From contig JAKARB010000004.1 in assembly GCA_021819435.1 (NCBI GenBank), positions 62,001 through 126,000 of the forward strand: 64,000 nucleotides of DNA. The letters run 5' to 3'. Below the pieces are notes generated by a model. It was not told where the DNA came from. It saw only the letters and a program-made list of their open reading frames with translations, and made no database searches. This DNA is from Pseudomonadota bacterium (GTDB lineage: Bacteria; Pseudomonadota; Gammaproteobacteria; Burkholderiales; Burkholderiaceae_C). The translations under genes were made by a program, and so were the position numbers. Of this stretch, positions 47,181-57,732 are shown piece after piece (position 1 is the stretch's first letter; every line of letters starts with the position of its first letter).

Positions 47181-47230
47181 GCCGCTTGATGCCGCGTGAT
47201 GCCGCTTGCGCGAGGGGCCCAACGGCCCCT
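47181..47230 (-). repeat. Leader repeats and hairpin upstream of leuC
   Basis: Plus-strand 47181-47210 holds three tandem 10-base units (GCCGCTTGAT, GCCGCGTGAT, GCCGCTTGCG), and 47213-47230 forms a perfect hairpin AGGGGCC-CAAC-GGCCCCT. A GGT run follows (47230-47243). No T-run is present. The role is unknown. Confidence 0.6.
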
Positions 47231-47316
47231 GGTGGTGGTGGTGGGGAAAGACGAAGATTTTATGCGATGCGGCCCTGGCGCGATCGCGTCAGGGACACCC
47301 GCAGCCCATCTGGAAA

Positions 47317-47343
47317 CGAAAAAGCCCCGCTCTGGGCGGGGCT
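47317..47343 (-). terminator. Terminator of gltA
   Basis: On the minus strand AGCCCCGC and GCGGGGCT pair around a five-base loop and are followed by TTTTTCG. It separates gltA from leuC. Confidence 0.88.
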
Positions 47344-47385
47344 CCGTGCATCGCGTGGCACCCGAAGGCACCACGGACGACCCGA

Positions 47386-48696
<1,311 letters not shown>

Positions 48697-48835
48697 GAGC
48701 ACTCCTAGGGGTCGGTCTTTTGGGGAGAAATCGTTGTGGGTCGAGGGCGGCCGGACTGGTGACAACCCGTAGGCGCCATTATGGTCCGAAGTTGCACTGC
48801 ACCATCGCGGATCGGGTGGTGCGGGCGACAGAACA

Positions 48836-49129
48836 TCAGGCCGGGGACACCCTCATCAGCGACAGCACGCGCCTGACTTCGGCGTTGTCCAGCTCGCCCT
48901 CCGGCTCCTTGCGGGCCAGCAGCAGATCCAGCAAATCATTGTCAGACAGGTCCATCAACTGAAGCAAGCCCTGTACCAGGGAATTGGTCAGGCTCGCTCC
49001 GTGCTGCTCGAAGAAACGGTCGATGAAGATGTCGTTCTCGAGCAGACCACGGCGACAACGCCAGCGCAGGCGCCGCAGCACGTCCTCGTCGGGCGTGGCG
49101 TTGGCGTCAAGCAAGGCGGTGTCGGTCAT
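48836..49129 (-). CDS. sdhE: FAD assembly factor SdhE
   Basis: Small protein of 97 residues that promotes covalent attachment of FAD to SdhA. The signature region [21 protein letters not shown] contains the RGxxE motif. Directly after sdhB in the same operon (52 bases), which fits its job. Confidence 0.93.
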   Translation of the reverse strand: MTDTALLDANATPDEDVLRRLRWRCRRGLLENDIFIDRFFEQHGASLTNSLVQGLLQLMDLSDNDLLDLLLARKEPEGELDNAEVRRVLSLMRVSPA

Positions 49130-49181
49130 GGGCGGGAGCGGGCTTCAGGGCATCAAGAGGAAGATGAGCAGGCGCGTGGCG

Positions 49182-49889
49182 TCAGACGGCGCGCTTGACC
49201 ATCAGTTCCTTGATCTTGCCGATGGCCTTCGTGGGGTTCAGCCCCTTCGGGCAGACGTCCACACAGTTCATGATGGTGTGGCAGCGGAACAGGCGGTACG
49301 GGTCTTCCAGGTTGTCCAAGCGGGCCGAGGTGGCTTCGTCGCGGCTGTCGGCGATGAAGCGGTAGGCCTGCAGCAGGCCGGCGGGGCCGACGAACTTGTC
49401 GGGGTTCCACCAGAAGCTGGGGCAGCTGGTCGAGCAGCTTGCGCACAGGATGCACTCGTACAGACCATCAAGCTCTTCGCGCTCTTCGGGCGACTGCAGG
49501 CGCTCTTTTTCGGGCGGCGGCGTGTCGTTGACGAGGTAAGGCTTGATCGAGTTGTACTGCTTGAAGAACTGCGTCATGTCCACGATCAGGTCGCGGACCA
49601 CGGGCAGGCCAGGCAGCGGCTTGAGCACGATCGTACCGGGCAGCGTGCGCATGTTGGTCAGGCAGGCCAGGCCGTTCTTGCCGTTGATGTTCATGGCGTC
49701 GGAACCGCACACGCCTTCGCGACAGGAGCGCCGGAAAGACAGCGTGGGGTCGACCGCCTTGAGCTTGACCAGGGCGTCGAGCAGCATGCGTTCATGGCCG
49801 TCGAGTTCGATCTCGATGGTCTGCATGTAGGGCTTGGCGTCCTTGTCGGGATCGTAGCGGTAGATCTGGAAAGTGCGCTTTTGGCTCAT
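49182..49889 (-). CDS. sdhB: Succinate dehydrogenase iron-sulfur subunit
   Basis: Transfers electrons from FAD to quinone through three clusters. 235 residues. [2Fe-2S] cysteines in [11 protein letters not shown] and LACLTNM, then [4Fe-4S] and [3Fe-4S] ligands in [15 protein letters not shown] and [17 protein letters not shown]. It is 31 bases after sdhA. Confidence 0.97.
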   Translation of the reverse strand: MSQKRTFQIYRYDPDKDAKPYMQTIEIELDGHERMLLDALVKLKAVDPTLSFRRSCREGVCGSDAMNINGKNGLACLTNMRTLPGTIVLKPLPGLPVVRDLIVDMTQFFKQYNSIKPYLVNDTPPPEKERLQSPEEREELDGLYECILCASCSTSCPSFWWNPDKFVGPAGLLQAYRFIADSRDEATSARLDNLEDPYRLFRCHTIMNCVDVCPKGLNPTKAIGKIKELMVKRAV

Positions 49890-49920
49890 GGTGGGGTTTC
49901 CTAATGCGTTGCGCTGTCGA

Positions 49921-51699
49921 TCAGAACGTGCGGACCTTGGGAGGCACCGATTCCACGGTCAACGGGGTCAGGTTCACGGGCTTGTAGTCGAGGCGGTTGC
50001 CTTCGGAGTACCACAGCGAGTGCTTCATCCAGTTGGCGTCGTCGCGGTTGGGGAAGTCGTCGTGGGCGTGGGCGCCACGGCTCTCCGGACGGGCGGCGGC
50101 GGCCACCATGGTGGCTTGGGCAGCTTCGATCAGGTTGTCGACTTCCAGGGCCTCGATGCGGGCGGTGTTGAAGACCTTGGAGTTGTCCTTCAGGCCGATG
50201 GCCTTGACGCGCTCGCGGACGGCGGCGATCTTCTGCACGCCTTCGTCCATGGACTTCTGGGTGCGGAACACGCCAGCGTGCTTCTGCATGGTGGCGCGGA
50301 TCTCGTTGGCCACGTCTTGCGAGTACTCGCCGTTCTTGGCGGCATCGAGGCGAGCGAGGCGCGAGAGGGTGAAGTCGGCGGCGTCCTTGGGCAGCGGCTT
50401 GTGGCTCTTCGTCTTGAGGTTGGTCTCGACGATGTGGTTGCCGGCGGCGCGGCCGAACACGACAAGGTCGAGCAGCGAGTTGGTGCCCAGGCGGTTGGCG
50501 CCGTGCACCGACACGCACGAGCATTCACCCACGGCGTACAGGCCGTTGATGATGTCGTTGTGCTTGCCGTTCTTGGGAACCACGACCTGACCGTAGACGT
50601 TGGTCGGGATGCCACCCATCTGGTAGTGGATGGTCGGCACCACGGGGATCGGCTCCTTGGTGATGTCGACGTTGGCGAAGTTGTGGCCGATCTCGAACAC
50701 CGAGGGCAGGCGCTTGTGGATGGTTTCGGCGCCCAGGTGGGTCATGTCCAGCAGGACGTAGTCCTTGTTGGGACCGCAGCCACGGCCTTCCTTGATTTCC
50801 TGGTCCATCGAGCGGGACACAAAGTCACGCGGGGCCAGGTCCTTCAGGGTCGGGGCGTAGCGTTCCATGAAGCGCTCGCCGTTGCTGTTGCGCAGGATCG
50901 CGCCTTCGCCACGGCAGCCTTCGGTCAGCAGCACACCCGCACCGGCCACGCCGGTGGGGTGGAACTGCCAGAACTCCATGTCTTCCAGCGGGATGCCGGC
51001 GCGAGCGGCCATGCCCAGGCCGTCGCCGGTGTTGATGAAGGCGTTGGTGGAGGCCTGGTAGATGCGACCGGCGCCGCCAGTGGCGAACAGCACGGTCTTG
51101 GCGTGCAGGATGTGCACGTCGCCGGTTTCCATTTCGAGGGCGGTCACGCCCACGGCGTCGCCATCGGCGTCGCGGATGATGTCCAGGGCCATCCATTCCA
51201 CGAAGAACTGGGTGCGGGCCTTGACGTTTTGCTGGTACAGGGTGTGCAACAAGGCGTGGCCGGTGCGGTCAGCGGCGGCGCAGGCGCGTTGCACGGGCTT
51301 CTCGCCGTAGTTGGCGGTGTGGCCACCGAACGGACGCTGGTAGATGGTGCCGTCGGGGTTGCGGTCGAAGGGCATGCCGAAGTGTTCGAGCTCATACACG
51401 ACCTTCGGGGCTTCGCGGCACATGAATTCGATGGCGTCCTGGTCGCCGAGCCAGTCGGAGCCCTTGACGGTGTCGAAGAAGTGATAGTGCCAGTTGTCTT
51501 CGGACATGTTGCCCAGCGAGGCACCGATGCCGCCTTGGGCAGCCACGGTGTGCGAGCGGGTCGGGAAGACCTTGGACAGGACAGCGACGTTCAGGCCGGC
51601 CAGGGAGAGCTGCAGCGAGGCGCGCATGCCGGAGCCGCCGGCGCCGACGATGACGACGTCGAACTTGCGGGTGGGGAGGGAATTAGCGATGGCGGTCAT
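49921..51699 (-). CDS. sdhA: Succinate dehydrogenase flavoprotein subunit
   Basis: Oxidises succinate to fumarate at the inner membrane. 592 residues. FAD site [20 protein letters not shown], covalent-FAD His in [11 protein letters not shown], active-site region ending [20 protein letters not shown], and [22 protein letters not shown]. Its start is 3 bases after the sdhD stop. Confidence 0.97.
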   Translation of the reverse strand: MTAIANSLPTRKFDVVIVGAGGSGMRASLQLSLAGLNVAVLSKVFPTRSHTVAAQGGIGASLGNMSEDNWHYHFFDTVKGSDWLGDQDAIEFMCREAPKVVYELEHFGMPFDRNPDGTIYQRPFGGHTANYGEKPVQRACAAADRTGHALLHTLYQQNVKARTQFFVEWMALDIIRDADGDAVGVTALEMETGDVHILHAKTVLFATGGAGRIYQASTNAFINTGDGLGMAARAGIPLEDMEFWQFHPTGVAGAGVLLTEGCRGEGAILRNSNGERFMERYAPTLKDLAPRDFVSRSMDQEIKEGRGCGPNKDYVLLDMTHLGAETIHKRLPSVFEIGHNFANVDITKEPIPVVPTIHYQMGGIPTNVYGQVVVPKNGKHNDIINGLYAVGECSCVSVHGANRLGTNSLLDLVVFGRAAGNHIVETNLKTKSHKPLPKDAADFTLSRLARLDAAKNGEYSQDVANEIRATMQKHAGVFRTQKSMDEGVQKIAAVRERVKAIGLKDNSKVFNTARIEALEVDNLIEAAQATMVAAAARPESRGAHAHDDFPNRDDANWMKHSLWYSEGNRLDYKPVNLTPLTVESVPPKVRTF

Positions 51700-51702
51700 T
51701 TC

Positions 51703-52065
51703 TTACAGTCTCCAGAGCACTTGGATGGCCCAGCCGGCACAGCCGACCAGCCAGACGATGGTGAACACCTGCAGGGCGAGGCGCACGCCAACGGGCTTGA
51801 TGTAGTCCATCCAGATGTCGCGGATGCCGACCCAGGTGTGATACAGCAGCGAGACGATGACGACGAAGGTCAGGGTCTTCATCCACTGCTTGGAGAAGAT
51901 GCCGGACCAGCTGTAGTAGTCGAGCGTTTCGGCGCAGAGGACCTGGATGAGCAGGACGATGGTGAACAGGGCCATCAGCACGGCCGTGACGCGCTGGGCG
52001 AGCCAGTCACGCAGGCCGTAGTGCGCACCGGTGACGATGCGCTTGGTACCGTAGTTTTGGGACAT
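51703..52065 (-). CDS. sdhD: Succinate dehydrogenase membrane anchor subunit
   Basis: 120-residue membrane protein with three helices that holds SdhAB at the membrane and shares heme b and the quinone site with SdhC. The YHTWVGIRDIWMDYIKP segment is typical, with His as the likely contact to heme. It starts 78 bases after sdhC. Confidence 0.93.
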   Translation of the reverse strand: MSQNYGTKRIVTGAHYGLRDWLAQRVTAVLMALFTIVLLIQVLCAETLDYYSWSGIFSKQWMKTLTFVVIVSLLYHTWVGIRDIWMDYIKPVGVRLALQVFTIVWLVGCAGWAIQVLWRL

Positions 52066-52143
52066 GGTTGTTTCCTGAGGGGGGAATCGACGTTCGGATC
52101 AGGTGGCGGGGATCGGGCGGTGGGGCTGCTTCAGGGTTCAGCT

Positions 52144-52563
52144 TCAGAACACGCCGAAGAGCTTGAGGCCCAGCACGGCGGTCAGGCCGAAACCCAGCAC
52201 CAGCGTCACGATGGCCGACGACTTGCCCTGCTCCTTGGTGACGCGGTGGGTGGCGTCCATGATCAGGTGGCGAACGCCGGAGACGAAGTGGTGCAGGTAG
52301 GCCCAGATCAGGCCCAGGGCGATCAGCTTGAAGAACCAGCCGAATTGGCCGGTGAACACCGAGGTGAACTCACCGAAGGAGATTTCCGACGTGACGCTGT
52401 TGTCGAACATCCAGATGATGAAGGGCATCAGCAGGAACATCACGGCGCCGCTGATGCGGTGCAGGATCGACACGATGCCGGCCGGGGGCAGGCGGTACGA
52501 GACGATGTCCGTGACGTGGATGTTCCGATAGACGGGGCGTGGGGTTTTCGCGTTGTCTGCCAT
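52144..52563 (-). CDS. sdhC: Succinate dehydrogenase cytochrome b556 subunit
   Basis: 139-residue, three-helix membrane subunit. RPVYRNIHVTDIVSYRLPPAGIVSILHRISGAVMFLLMPFI gives the quinone-site Ser and Arg in HRISG, and the heme-binding His is in YLHHFVSGVRHLIMD. ATG 52563 has an AGGAG site. The promoter should lie in the 151-base gap after the gntR gene; I find only a weak -10 (TAAAAT) there. Confidence 0.94.
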   Translation of the reverse strand: MADNAKTPRPVYRNIHVTDIVSYRLPPAGIVSILHRISGAVMFLLMPFIIWMFDNSVTSEISFGEFTSVFTGQFGWFFKLIALGLIWAYLHHFVSGVRHLIMDATHRVTKEQGKSSAIVTLVLGFGLTAVLGLKLFGVF

Positions 52564-52714
52564 GTTGTGTGGGCTCCTGCCGAGCGTCAAAAAACTGTCG
52601 AAATAAGCCGGCGATTTTAGGGCAATCACCAAGCCCTGGATCCCACCTCTGCCGCAGACATCTTTGAGATGCAAGCGGCAGCGGCGAAAACGGGGGAAAG
52701 GGAGGAATCGGTCA

Positions 52715-53551
52715 CTAGCTCAATTCATTGCGGTAGTAGTGCCGGTCGGTTCGGTAAAGGCCGCGACGCAGTTCGACGGGCTGGTCACCATAGGTGAAGG
52801 CCAACCGCTCCACGCTCAGCAGCGGGGTGCCGGGGGCCACCTTCAACAAGGCGGCCACGGATTCGTCGGCCGAGACGGCGCGGATTTTCTCTTCGGCGCG
52901 GATCATGCGCACGCCGAATTCAGATTCAAAGAGGCCGTACATCGGGCCTCGGTACTCGCTCAGGCGTTCAGCGGTCAGGCCCTTGAACAGCGGGGCGGGC
53001 AACCAGATGTCGTCGAGCACCACGGGCTGGCCGGAGAAATGCAGCACGCGGCGGACTTCGACGACCGCGTCTTCGGGGGGCAACTGGAGCACGGCCGCGA
53101 CATCGGCTGGCGCGGGCATGCGGCGGCAGTCGAGGAATTCGCGGTGCGTCGAGCCTTGGGCGGCGGTGGCCGGGTCGGCGGCCAGTCGCAGGAAGCGGTA
53201 CTGGACCTGTTCTTCTGCGTGGGTGGCGACGAAGGTGCCCTTGCCTTGGCGGCGCAGCAGGAGGTTCTCGGCAGCGAGTTCGTCAACGGCCTTGCGCACC
53301 GTGCCCTGGCTCACTTTGAAGCGGGCGGCCAGGTCGATTTCGGAGGGGATGGCTTCGCCGGGGCGCCACTCGCCGCTTTGCAGGCTGCGCAGGATCAGGG
53401 TCTTGATCTGCTGGTAGAGCGGGCTGAAAGAGGGGGCGTTCAAGGCGGGTGACGCCGAGGTTGGCGCGGCAGCCGCGCCCCCCGAGGCACCGGTGGTTGC
53501 CGAGACGGTTGCGCCCGAGCCGGCGGGCGGCGTCTGCGAGGCAGCGGTCAT
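52715..53551 (-). CDS. GntR-family regulator with UTRA domain
   Basis: Transcription factor of 278 residues (HutC/FarR branch). After an Ala/Thr-rich head of about 40 residues, the winged helix (FSPLYQQIKTLILRSLQSGEWRPGEAIPSEIDLAARFKVSQGTVRKAVDELAAENLLLRRQGKGTF) is followed by a UTRA ligand-binding domain (TPLLSVERLAFTYGDQPVELRRGLYRTDRHYY). It sits between mdh and sdhCDAB, and a perfect palindrome lies at the mdh promoter, so control of TCA genes is the natural guess. The effector is unknown. ATG 53551 is used; other ATGs upstream are less likely. Confidence 0.88.
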   Translation of the reverse strand: MTAASQTPPAGSGATVSATTGASGGAAAAPTSASPALNAPSFSPLYQQIKTLILRSLQSGEWRPGEAIPSEIDLAARFKVSQGTVRKAVDELAAENLLLRRQGKGTFVATHAEEQVQYRFLRLAADPATAAQGSTHREFLDCRRMPAPADVAAVLQLPPEDAVVEVRRVLHFSGQPVVLDDIWLPAPLFKGLTAERLSEYRGPMYGLFESEFGVRMIRAEEKIRAVSADESVAALLKVAPGTPLLSVERLAFTYGDQPVELRRGLYRTDRHYYRNELS

Positions 53552-53702
53552 GGGCGGGGGGGTCACCACAGCGTGTCTTGTTGTGTCGGAGTGATCGGGT
53601 GGATCAAGCTTGGCTTGGCCGAGCCGTGCCCGGGTCAGGCTCGCTCGAACGGGCGCCATTGCACCACATTCGCCCAGCAAAGTCCATGATCGCATGAAAG
53701 AT

Positions 53703-53716
53703 GTCTTATATAAGAC
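53703..53716. promoter_or_regulatory. Palindromic operator, probable GntR site
   Basis: GTCTTATATAAGAC is a perfect 14-bp palindrome 9 bases upstream of the mdh -35 box and between the divergent gntR and mdh genes. AT-rich dyads of this kind are typical of GntR-family regulators. I know of a similar box described for betaproteobacterial TCA regulation, but cannot confirm it here. Confidence 0.65.
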
Positions 53717-53725
53717 AGAAGATCA

Positions 53726-53754
53726 TTGACGGCATGCGAGCTTGTCCCTAGACT
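53726..53754 (+). promoter_or_regulatory. Predicted sigma70 promoter of mdh
   Basis: TTGACG, a 17-base spacer and TAGACT, placing the start about 55 bases before the mdh ATG. The palindrome just upstream could let a regulator control it. Confidence 0.65.
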
Positions 53755-53815
53755 GCCGCGCGACGCTACACTTGCGGTCTTTCCTTCTACCCCCTTCAGA
53801 CACATCGGAGTTGCC

Positions 53816-54802
53816 ATGAGCAAAGCCCCCGTTCGCGTCGCCGTCACCGGCGCCGCTGGCCAAATCGGTTACGCCCTCCTGTTCCGCATCGCCTCTGGCG
53901 AAATGCTGGGCAAGGATCAGCCCGTCATCCTGCAACTGCTGGAAATCCCCGATGAGAAGGCCCAGAACGCCCTGAAGGGCGTGATCATGGAACTGGAAGA
54001 CTGCGCCTTCCCGCTGCTGGCCGGCATCGAAGCCCACAGCGACCCGCTGCAGGCCTTCAAGGACACCGACTACGCCCTGCTGGTTGGCGCCCGTCCCCGT
54101 GGCCCCGGCATGGAGCGCGCCGACCTGCTGGCCGCCAACGCCCAGATCTTCACCGCCCAGGGCAAGGCCCTGAACGCCGTGGCTTCGCGCAACGTGAAGG
54201 TGCTGGTCGTCGGCAACCCCGCCAACACCAACGCCTACATCGCCATGAAGTCGGCCCCGGATCTGCCGGCCAAGAACTTCACCGCCATGCTGCGCCTGGA
54301 CCACAACCGCGCTGCTTCGCAACTGGCCGCCAAGACCGGCACCAAGGTCGGCGACATCAAGAAGCTGACCGTGTGGGGCAACCACTCGCCGACCATGTAC
54401 GCCGACTACCGCTTCGCCACCGTGAACGGCAAGTCGATCAAGGACATGATCAACGACCAGGTCTGGAACGCTGACACCTTCCTGCCGACCGTGGGCAAGC
54501 GTGGCGCAGCCATCATCGCCGCCCGCGGCCTGTCCTCGGCCGCTTCGGCCGCCAACGCCGCCATCGACCACATCCGTGACTGGGCCCTGGGCTCCAAGGG
54601 CGAGTGGGTCACCATGGGCGTGCCCTCGAACGGCGAATACGGCATCCCCGCCGGCATCGTGTTCGGCTTCCCCGTCACCACCGAAAACGGCGAATACAAG
54701 ATTGTCGAAGGTCTGGAGATCGATGCCTTCTCGCAAGAGTGCATCAACAAGACCCTGGCCGAGCTGCAAGGCGAACAAGACGGCGTCAAGCACCTGCTGT
54801 GA
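53816..54802 (+). CDS. mdh: Malate dehydrogenase (NAD-dependent)
   Basis: Oxidises malate to oxaloacetate in the TCA cycle. 328 residues. NAD site [22 protein letters not shown] at the N-terminus, substrate Arg residues in [16 protein letters not shown], and the catalytic His in [13 protein letters not shown]. This is the longer, Thermus-like MDH of betaproteobacteria. ATG 53816 has a GGAG site. Codon use is strongly biased to preferred C/G endings, as expected for a highly expressed gene. Confidence 0.97.
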   Translation: MSKAPVRVAVTGAAGQIGYALLFRIASGEMLGKDQPVILQLLEIPDEKAQNALKGVIMELEDCAFPLLAGIEAHSDPLQAFKDTDYALLVGARPRGPGMERADLLAANAQIFTAQGKALNAVASRNVKVLVVGNPANTNAYIAMKSAPDLPAKNFTAMLRLDHNRAASQLAAKTGTKVGDIKKLTVWGNHSPTMYADYRFATVNGKSIKDMINDQVWNADTFLPTVGKRGAAIIAARGLSSAASAANAAIDHIRDWALGSKGEWVTMGVPSNGEYGIPAGIVFGFPVTTENGEYKIVEGLEIDAFSQECINKTLAELQGEQDGVKHLL

Positions 54803-54849
54803 TGCACTGAGCCGCGAAGGGCCTCGCGCTCTTTCGCAGCCAGGACGAC

Positions 54850-54884
54850 AAAAGCCGACGGGCCCCAGCCCGGTCGGCTTTTTT
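54850..54884 (+). terminator. Terminator of mdh
   Basis: AAAGCCGACGGG and CCCGGTCGGCTTTT pair (one mismatch) and run into T residues. The minus strand also has TTTTG, so it may serve the converging chemoreceptor gene in part. Confidence 0.88.
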
Positions 54885-54913
54885 CATGGGCGCTGGCCGA
54901 TGTGCTTTCCGCC

Positions 54914-56458
54914 TCAGCGGCCGATGCGGAACACGGAGATGACCTCCGTCAAGCGCGAAGACTGGTCTTTCAGGCTCTCAGCGGCGGCGGCAGACTGCTC
55001 GACCAGGGCGGCGTTCTGCTGGGTCATCTGGTCCATCTGGGTGACTGCGACGTTGACCTGTGCGATGCCGTCGGACTGCTCAGAGGCAGCGGTCGAGATC
55101 TCGTCGATGATGTCATTGACGCGTTGCACGGACTCGACGATGGCGTTCATCGAGGTACCGGCATCCTGGACCAGGGTCGAGCCCGAAGAGACCTGATCGA
55201 CCGACGCGCTGATGAGCGTGCGCACTTCCTTGGCGGCCTCCGCCACGCGATGGGCCAGCGCCCGCACTTCACCTGCCACGACTGCGAAGCCACGGCCCTG
55301 TTCGCCCGCGCGGGCGGCTTCCACGGCCGCGTTCAGGGCCAGGATGTTGGTCTGGAAGGCGATGCCATCGATGACGGCGATGATGTCGGCGATGCGCTTG
55401 GAGCTTTCCGTGATGGCGTCCATCGTCGACATGACTTGAGAGACGACCTGACCGCCCTGCGTGGCGGCGTGCACGGCGCTCTGCGCCAGTTGCGTGGCCA
55501 TGCGGGCTGAATCGGCGGTGTGGCGGATGGTGCCGGAGATCTGCTCCATCGAGGAGGCAGTTTGCTCAAGGCTGGACGCGGCCTGCTCGGTGCGACCCGA
55601 CAGGTCCATGCTGCCTGCGGCCACTTCCTTGCTGGCCGTGGCGATGCTGTCGGTGGAGACGTGGATGTCCTGCACGATGCGGCGCAACGAGACCTGCATC
55701 TCATGCAGGTTGGCGACCAGGTCAGCCACTTCGTCGCGGCCGTTGGGCATGACGGCATGGGTCAGGTCGCCTGCGGCGATCATCCGGGTGGCTTCGGCCG
55801 CGTCCGCGAGCGGACGGGTCACCGAATGCGTGATGCGCCAAGCGCAGATGGCGCCCGTGAACAGGCAAGCCACACCGAGCACCATGAGGATCAGGCGAGC
55901 CTGCTCGGCGGCGGCAATGATCTGTTGGTTGGTGGCCTCGGCGAGTTCACGCTGGTGGGCCTGGAAGGTGTGGATGGCTTCGAGGTAGCGCTCGGCAGCC
56001 GGCAGCAGTTGGCTGTTGAGGGCGTCCTTGGCGCCCGGGTCGTCCAGTTCGAGCAGGCCGAAGATGTTGTCGCGCGAAGCGATGTAGGCCTTGCGGCGTT
56101 CGCCGATCTCCTTGAATTGGCTGCGCTCCAGGTCGGATTCGAGGACGGCCTCCAGCTTCTTCTGCATCTCGCTGATGTCGCCCGAGGTGGCTTTGATCAG
56201 CGGCGAGAAGTGCGCCTTCACGTCCGGGTTCCCACCGGACTTGGCGATGGCCAGGGTGCGATTGACGTTCAACAGGGTGAGCGATTCCCAACGTTGCGCG
56301 CTGTCGGCGCGTTCGGTTGCGGCGTGGGTCTGTTGGATGCCGGTCAGGGTACCGGCCAGGCGCAGCCAGCCCACCAGGGATATCAGCGCAGCCAGCAGCA
56401 GCACCAGGCCAAAGCCCAGGCCCAGTCGGGCCCCCAGTTTCAAGTCGTTGAGTCTCAT
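54914..56458 (-). CDS. Methyl-accepting chemotaxis protein
   Basis: Transmembrane chemoreceptor of 514 residues. Helix 1 near 11-31, a periplasmic four-helix sensor domain with TarH-like flavour, helix 2 near 190-210, HAMP (SVTRPLADAAEATRMIAAGDLTHAVMPNGRDEV), then the signalling hairpin with the tip EVRALAHR in IAFQTNILALNAAVEAARAGEQGRGFAVVAGEVRALAH. Ligand unknown. ATG 56458 (MRLNDLKLGARLG) fits the family start. No CheB/CheR pentapeptide tail is visible. Confidence 0.93.
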   Translation of the reverse strand: MRLNDLKLGARLGLGFGLVLLLAALISLVGWLRLAGTLTGIQQTHAATERADSAQRWESLTLLNVNRTLAIAKSGGNPDVKAHFSPLIKATSGDISEMQKKLEAVLESDLERSQFKEIGERRKAYIASRDNIFGLLELDDPGAKDALNSQLLPAAERYLEAIHTFQAHQRELAEATNQQIIAAAEQARLILMVLGVACLFTGAICAWRITHSVTRPLADAAEATRMIAAGDLTHAVMPNGRDEVADLVANLHEMQVSLRRIVQDIHVSTDSIATASKEVAAGSMDLSGRTEQAASSLEQTASSMEQISGTIRHTADSARMATQLAQSAVHAATQGGQVVSQVMSTMDAITESSKRIADIIAVIDGIAFQTNILALNAAVEAARAGEQGRGFAVVAGEVRALAHRVAEAAKEVRTLISASVDQVSSGSTLVQDAGTSMNAIVESVQRVNDIIDEISTAASEQSDGIAQVNVAVTQMDQMTQQNAALVEQSAAAAESLKDQSSRLTEVISVFRIGR

Positions 56459-56698
56459 CGGAGCATCCAGTTTCGTGTGTTGCCGGCCGGCGGGCATGCC
56501 CTGAAGCGGCTCGGGGTTGCATCCGATCAGCAAAGATCACACGCAACTGCGTAAACTTTCGGCAGGCAAGCACCTCCACATGACGGCACGCGCGCACCAA
56601 GGCCGCACCTGGCGTGGCATTTCTCACGCACGAGTTGTCCGGAAACCCTCAAAACACCTGCGAAATCTTCGCCAAATGGCCCCCAGCCCAGCGCCATC

Positions 56699-57718
56699 AT
56701 GTCCACCTTGACCACCATCCATCCGCGCCAAGCGCTCTTCGGCACCGAGCCCCGCCCTGCCGCCCTGCCTGTGTGCGATCACTACGCAGGGGTCGAGGAA
56801 CGCATGCTCAAGAGCCTGAAGCTGCAGGCGGAAATGGCCGAGCACGCAGGCCATGCCGTCTTCGACGTGACGCTGGACCTGGAGGACGGCGCGCCGGTGG
56901 GCGGCGAGGCGGAGCAGCTCGACCTGGTCTGCGCGCTGGTCAACGGGCGCTTGAATGCCCATGGGCGGGTGGGCGTGCGCGTGCATGACTTGCATCACCG
57001 ACATTTCGAGGAAGACATCGACACCCTGATGCGACGAGCAGGGGCCAGGCTGGCCTACGTCATGGTGCCCAAGATCGACGGCGAGGAGGATGCCTCCCGC
57101 GTGCTGCACGCCATCCAGTCGGCGCGGGAGCGGCATGGCGTGACGCATGCGCTGCCCGTGCACGGGTTGATCGAAACCCACCGGGGGCTGCAGGAGGTGG
57201 CGGCCATCGCCAGGCTGCCGGGCTTCGAGTCGCTGTCCTTTGGGCTGATGGATTTCGTCTCCGAGCATCGCGGTGCGATCCCCGCATCGGCCATGGGCGC
57301 GCAGGGCCAGTTCATGCATCCGCTGGTGCTGCGCGCCAAGGTCGAGATATCGGCCGCGTGCCATGCGGCCGGCATCACGCCTTCGCACTGCGTGGTCACC
57401 GAGTTCAAGGACACGCGCGCGCTGCTGCAGGCCGCAACGAAGGCCGCGCGCGAGCTGGCCTACACGCGCATGTGGAGCATCCACCCGGCGCAGATCCCCG
57501 TGATCCTGGATGCCTTCACGCCGGTGGCGGCCGAGGTCGACGAGGCGGTGGAGATCTTGTTGGCGGCGCAGGCGGCGCATTGGGCGCCCATCTCGCACCA
57601 CGGCGTGCTGCACGACCGCGCCAGCTACCGGCACCACTGGTATGTGCTGGAACGCGCCTGGGTGACAGGCCAGCCCTTGCCGGCCGAGGTCGAGGAGCGC
57701 TTCTTCAGCGGGCTGTGA
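56699..57718 (+). CDS. HpcH/HpaI aldolase/CitE-like CoA-ester lyase
   Basis: Barrel enzyme of 339 residues of the HpcH/HpaI and CitE superfamily, which cleave C-C bonds of CoA esters or oxo acids. Conserved are FDVTLDLEDGAPVG (metal/substrate Glu-Asp), VMVPKIDGEEDASRVLHAI, and HGLIETHRGLQEV, plus LSFGLMDFVSEH. Related to malyl- or citramalyl-CoA lyases; the substrate is not clear. The 240-base gap before it holds no visible gene. It converges on the radical SAM gene. Confidence 0.87.
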   Translation: MSTLTTIHPRQALFGTEPRPAALPVCDHYAGVEERMLKSLKLQAEMAEHAGHAVFDVTLDLEDGAPVGGEAEQLDLVCALVNGRLNAHGRVGVRVHDLHHRHFEEDIDTLMRRAGARLAYVMVPKIDGEEDASRVLHAIQSARERHGVTHALPVHGLIETHRGLQEVAAIARLPGFESLSFGLMDFVSEHRGAIPASAMGAQGQFMHPLVLRAKVEISAACHAAGITPSHCVVTEFKDTRALLQAATKAARELAYTRMWSIHPAQIPVILDAFTPVAAEVDEAVEILLAAQAAHWAPISHHGVLHDRASYRHHWYVLERAWVTGQPLPAEVEERFFSGL

Positions 57719-57732
57719 TCAACGGCGCTTGA

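Noticed and set aside
49873..52620. 915-codon open frame opposite sdhB-sdhA-sdhD-sdhC
   Set aside because: Shadow of four well-identified genes in frame; composition is that of reversed GC-rich codons.
52650..52680. Long inverted repeat downstream of gntR as a terminator
   Set aside because: TGCCGC/GCGGCA and CATCT/AGATG pair with 3-base mismatches between, but there is no T-run; a structural or regulatory role is possible but unsupported.
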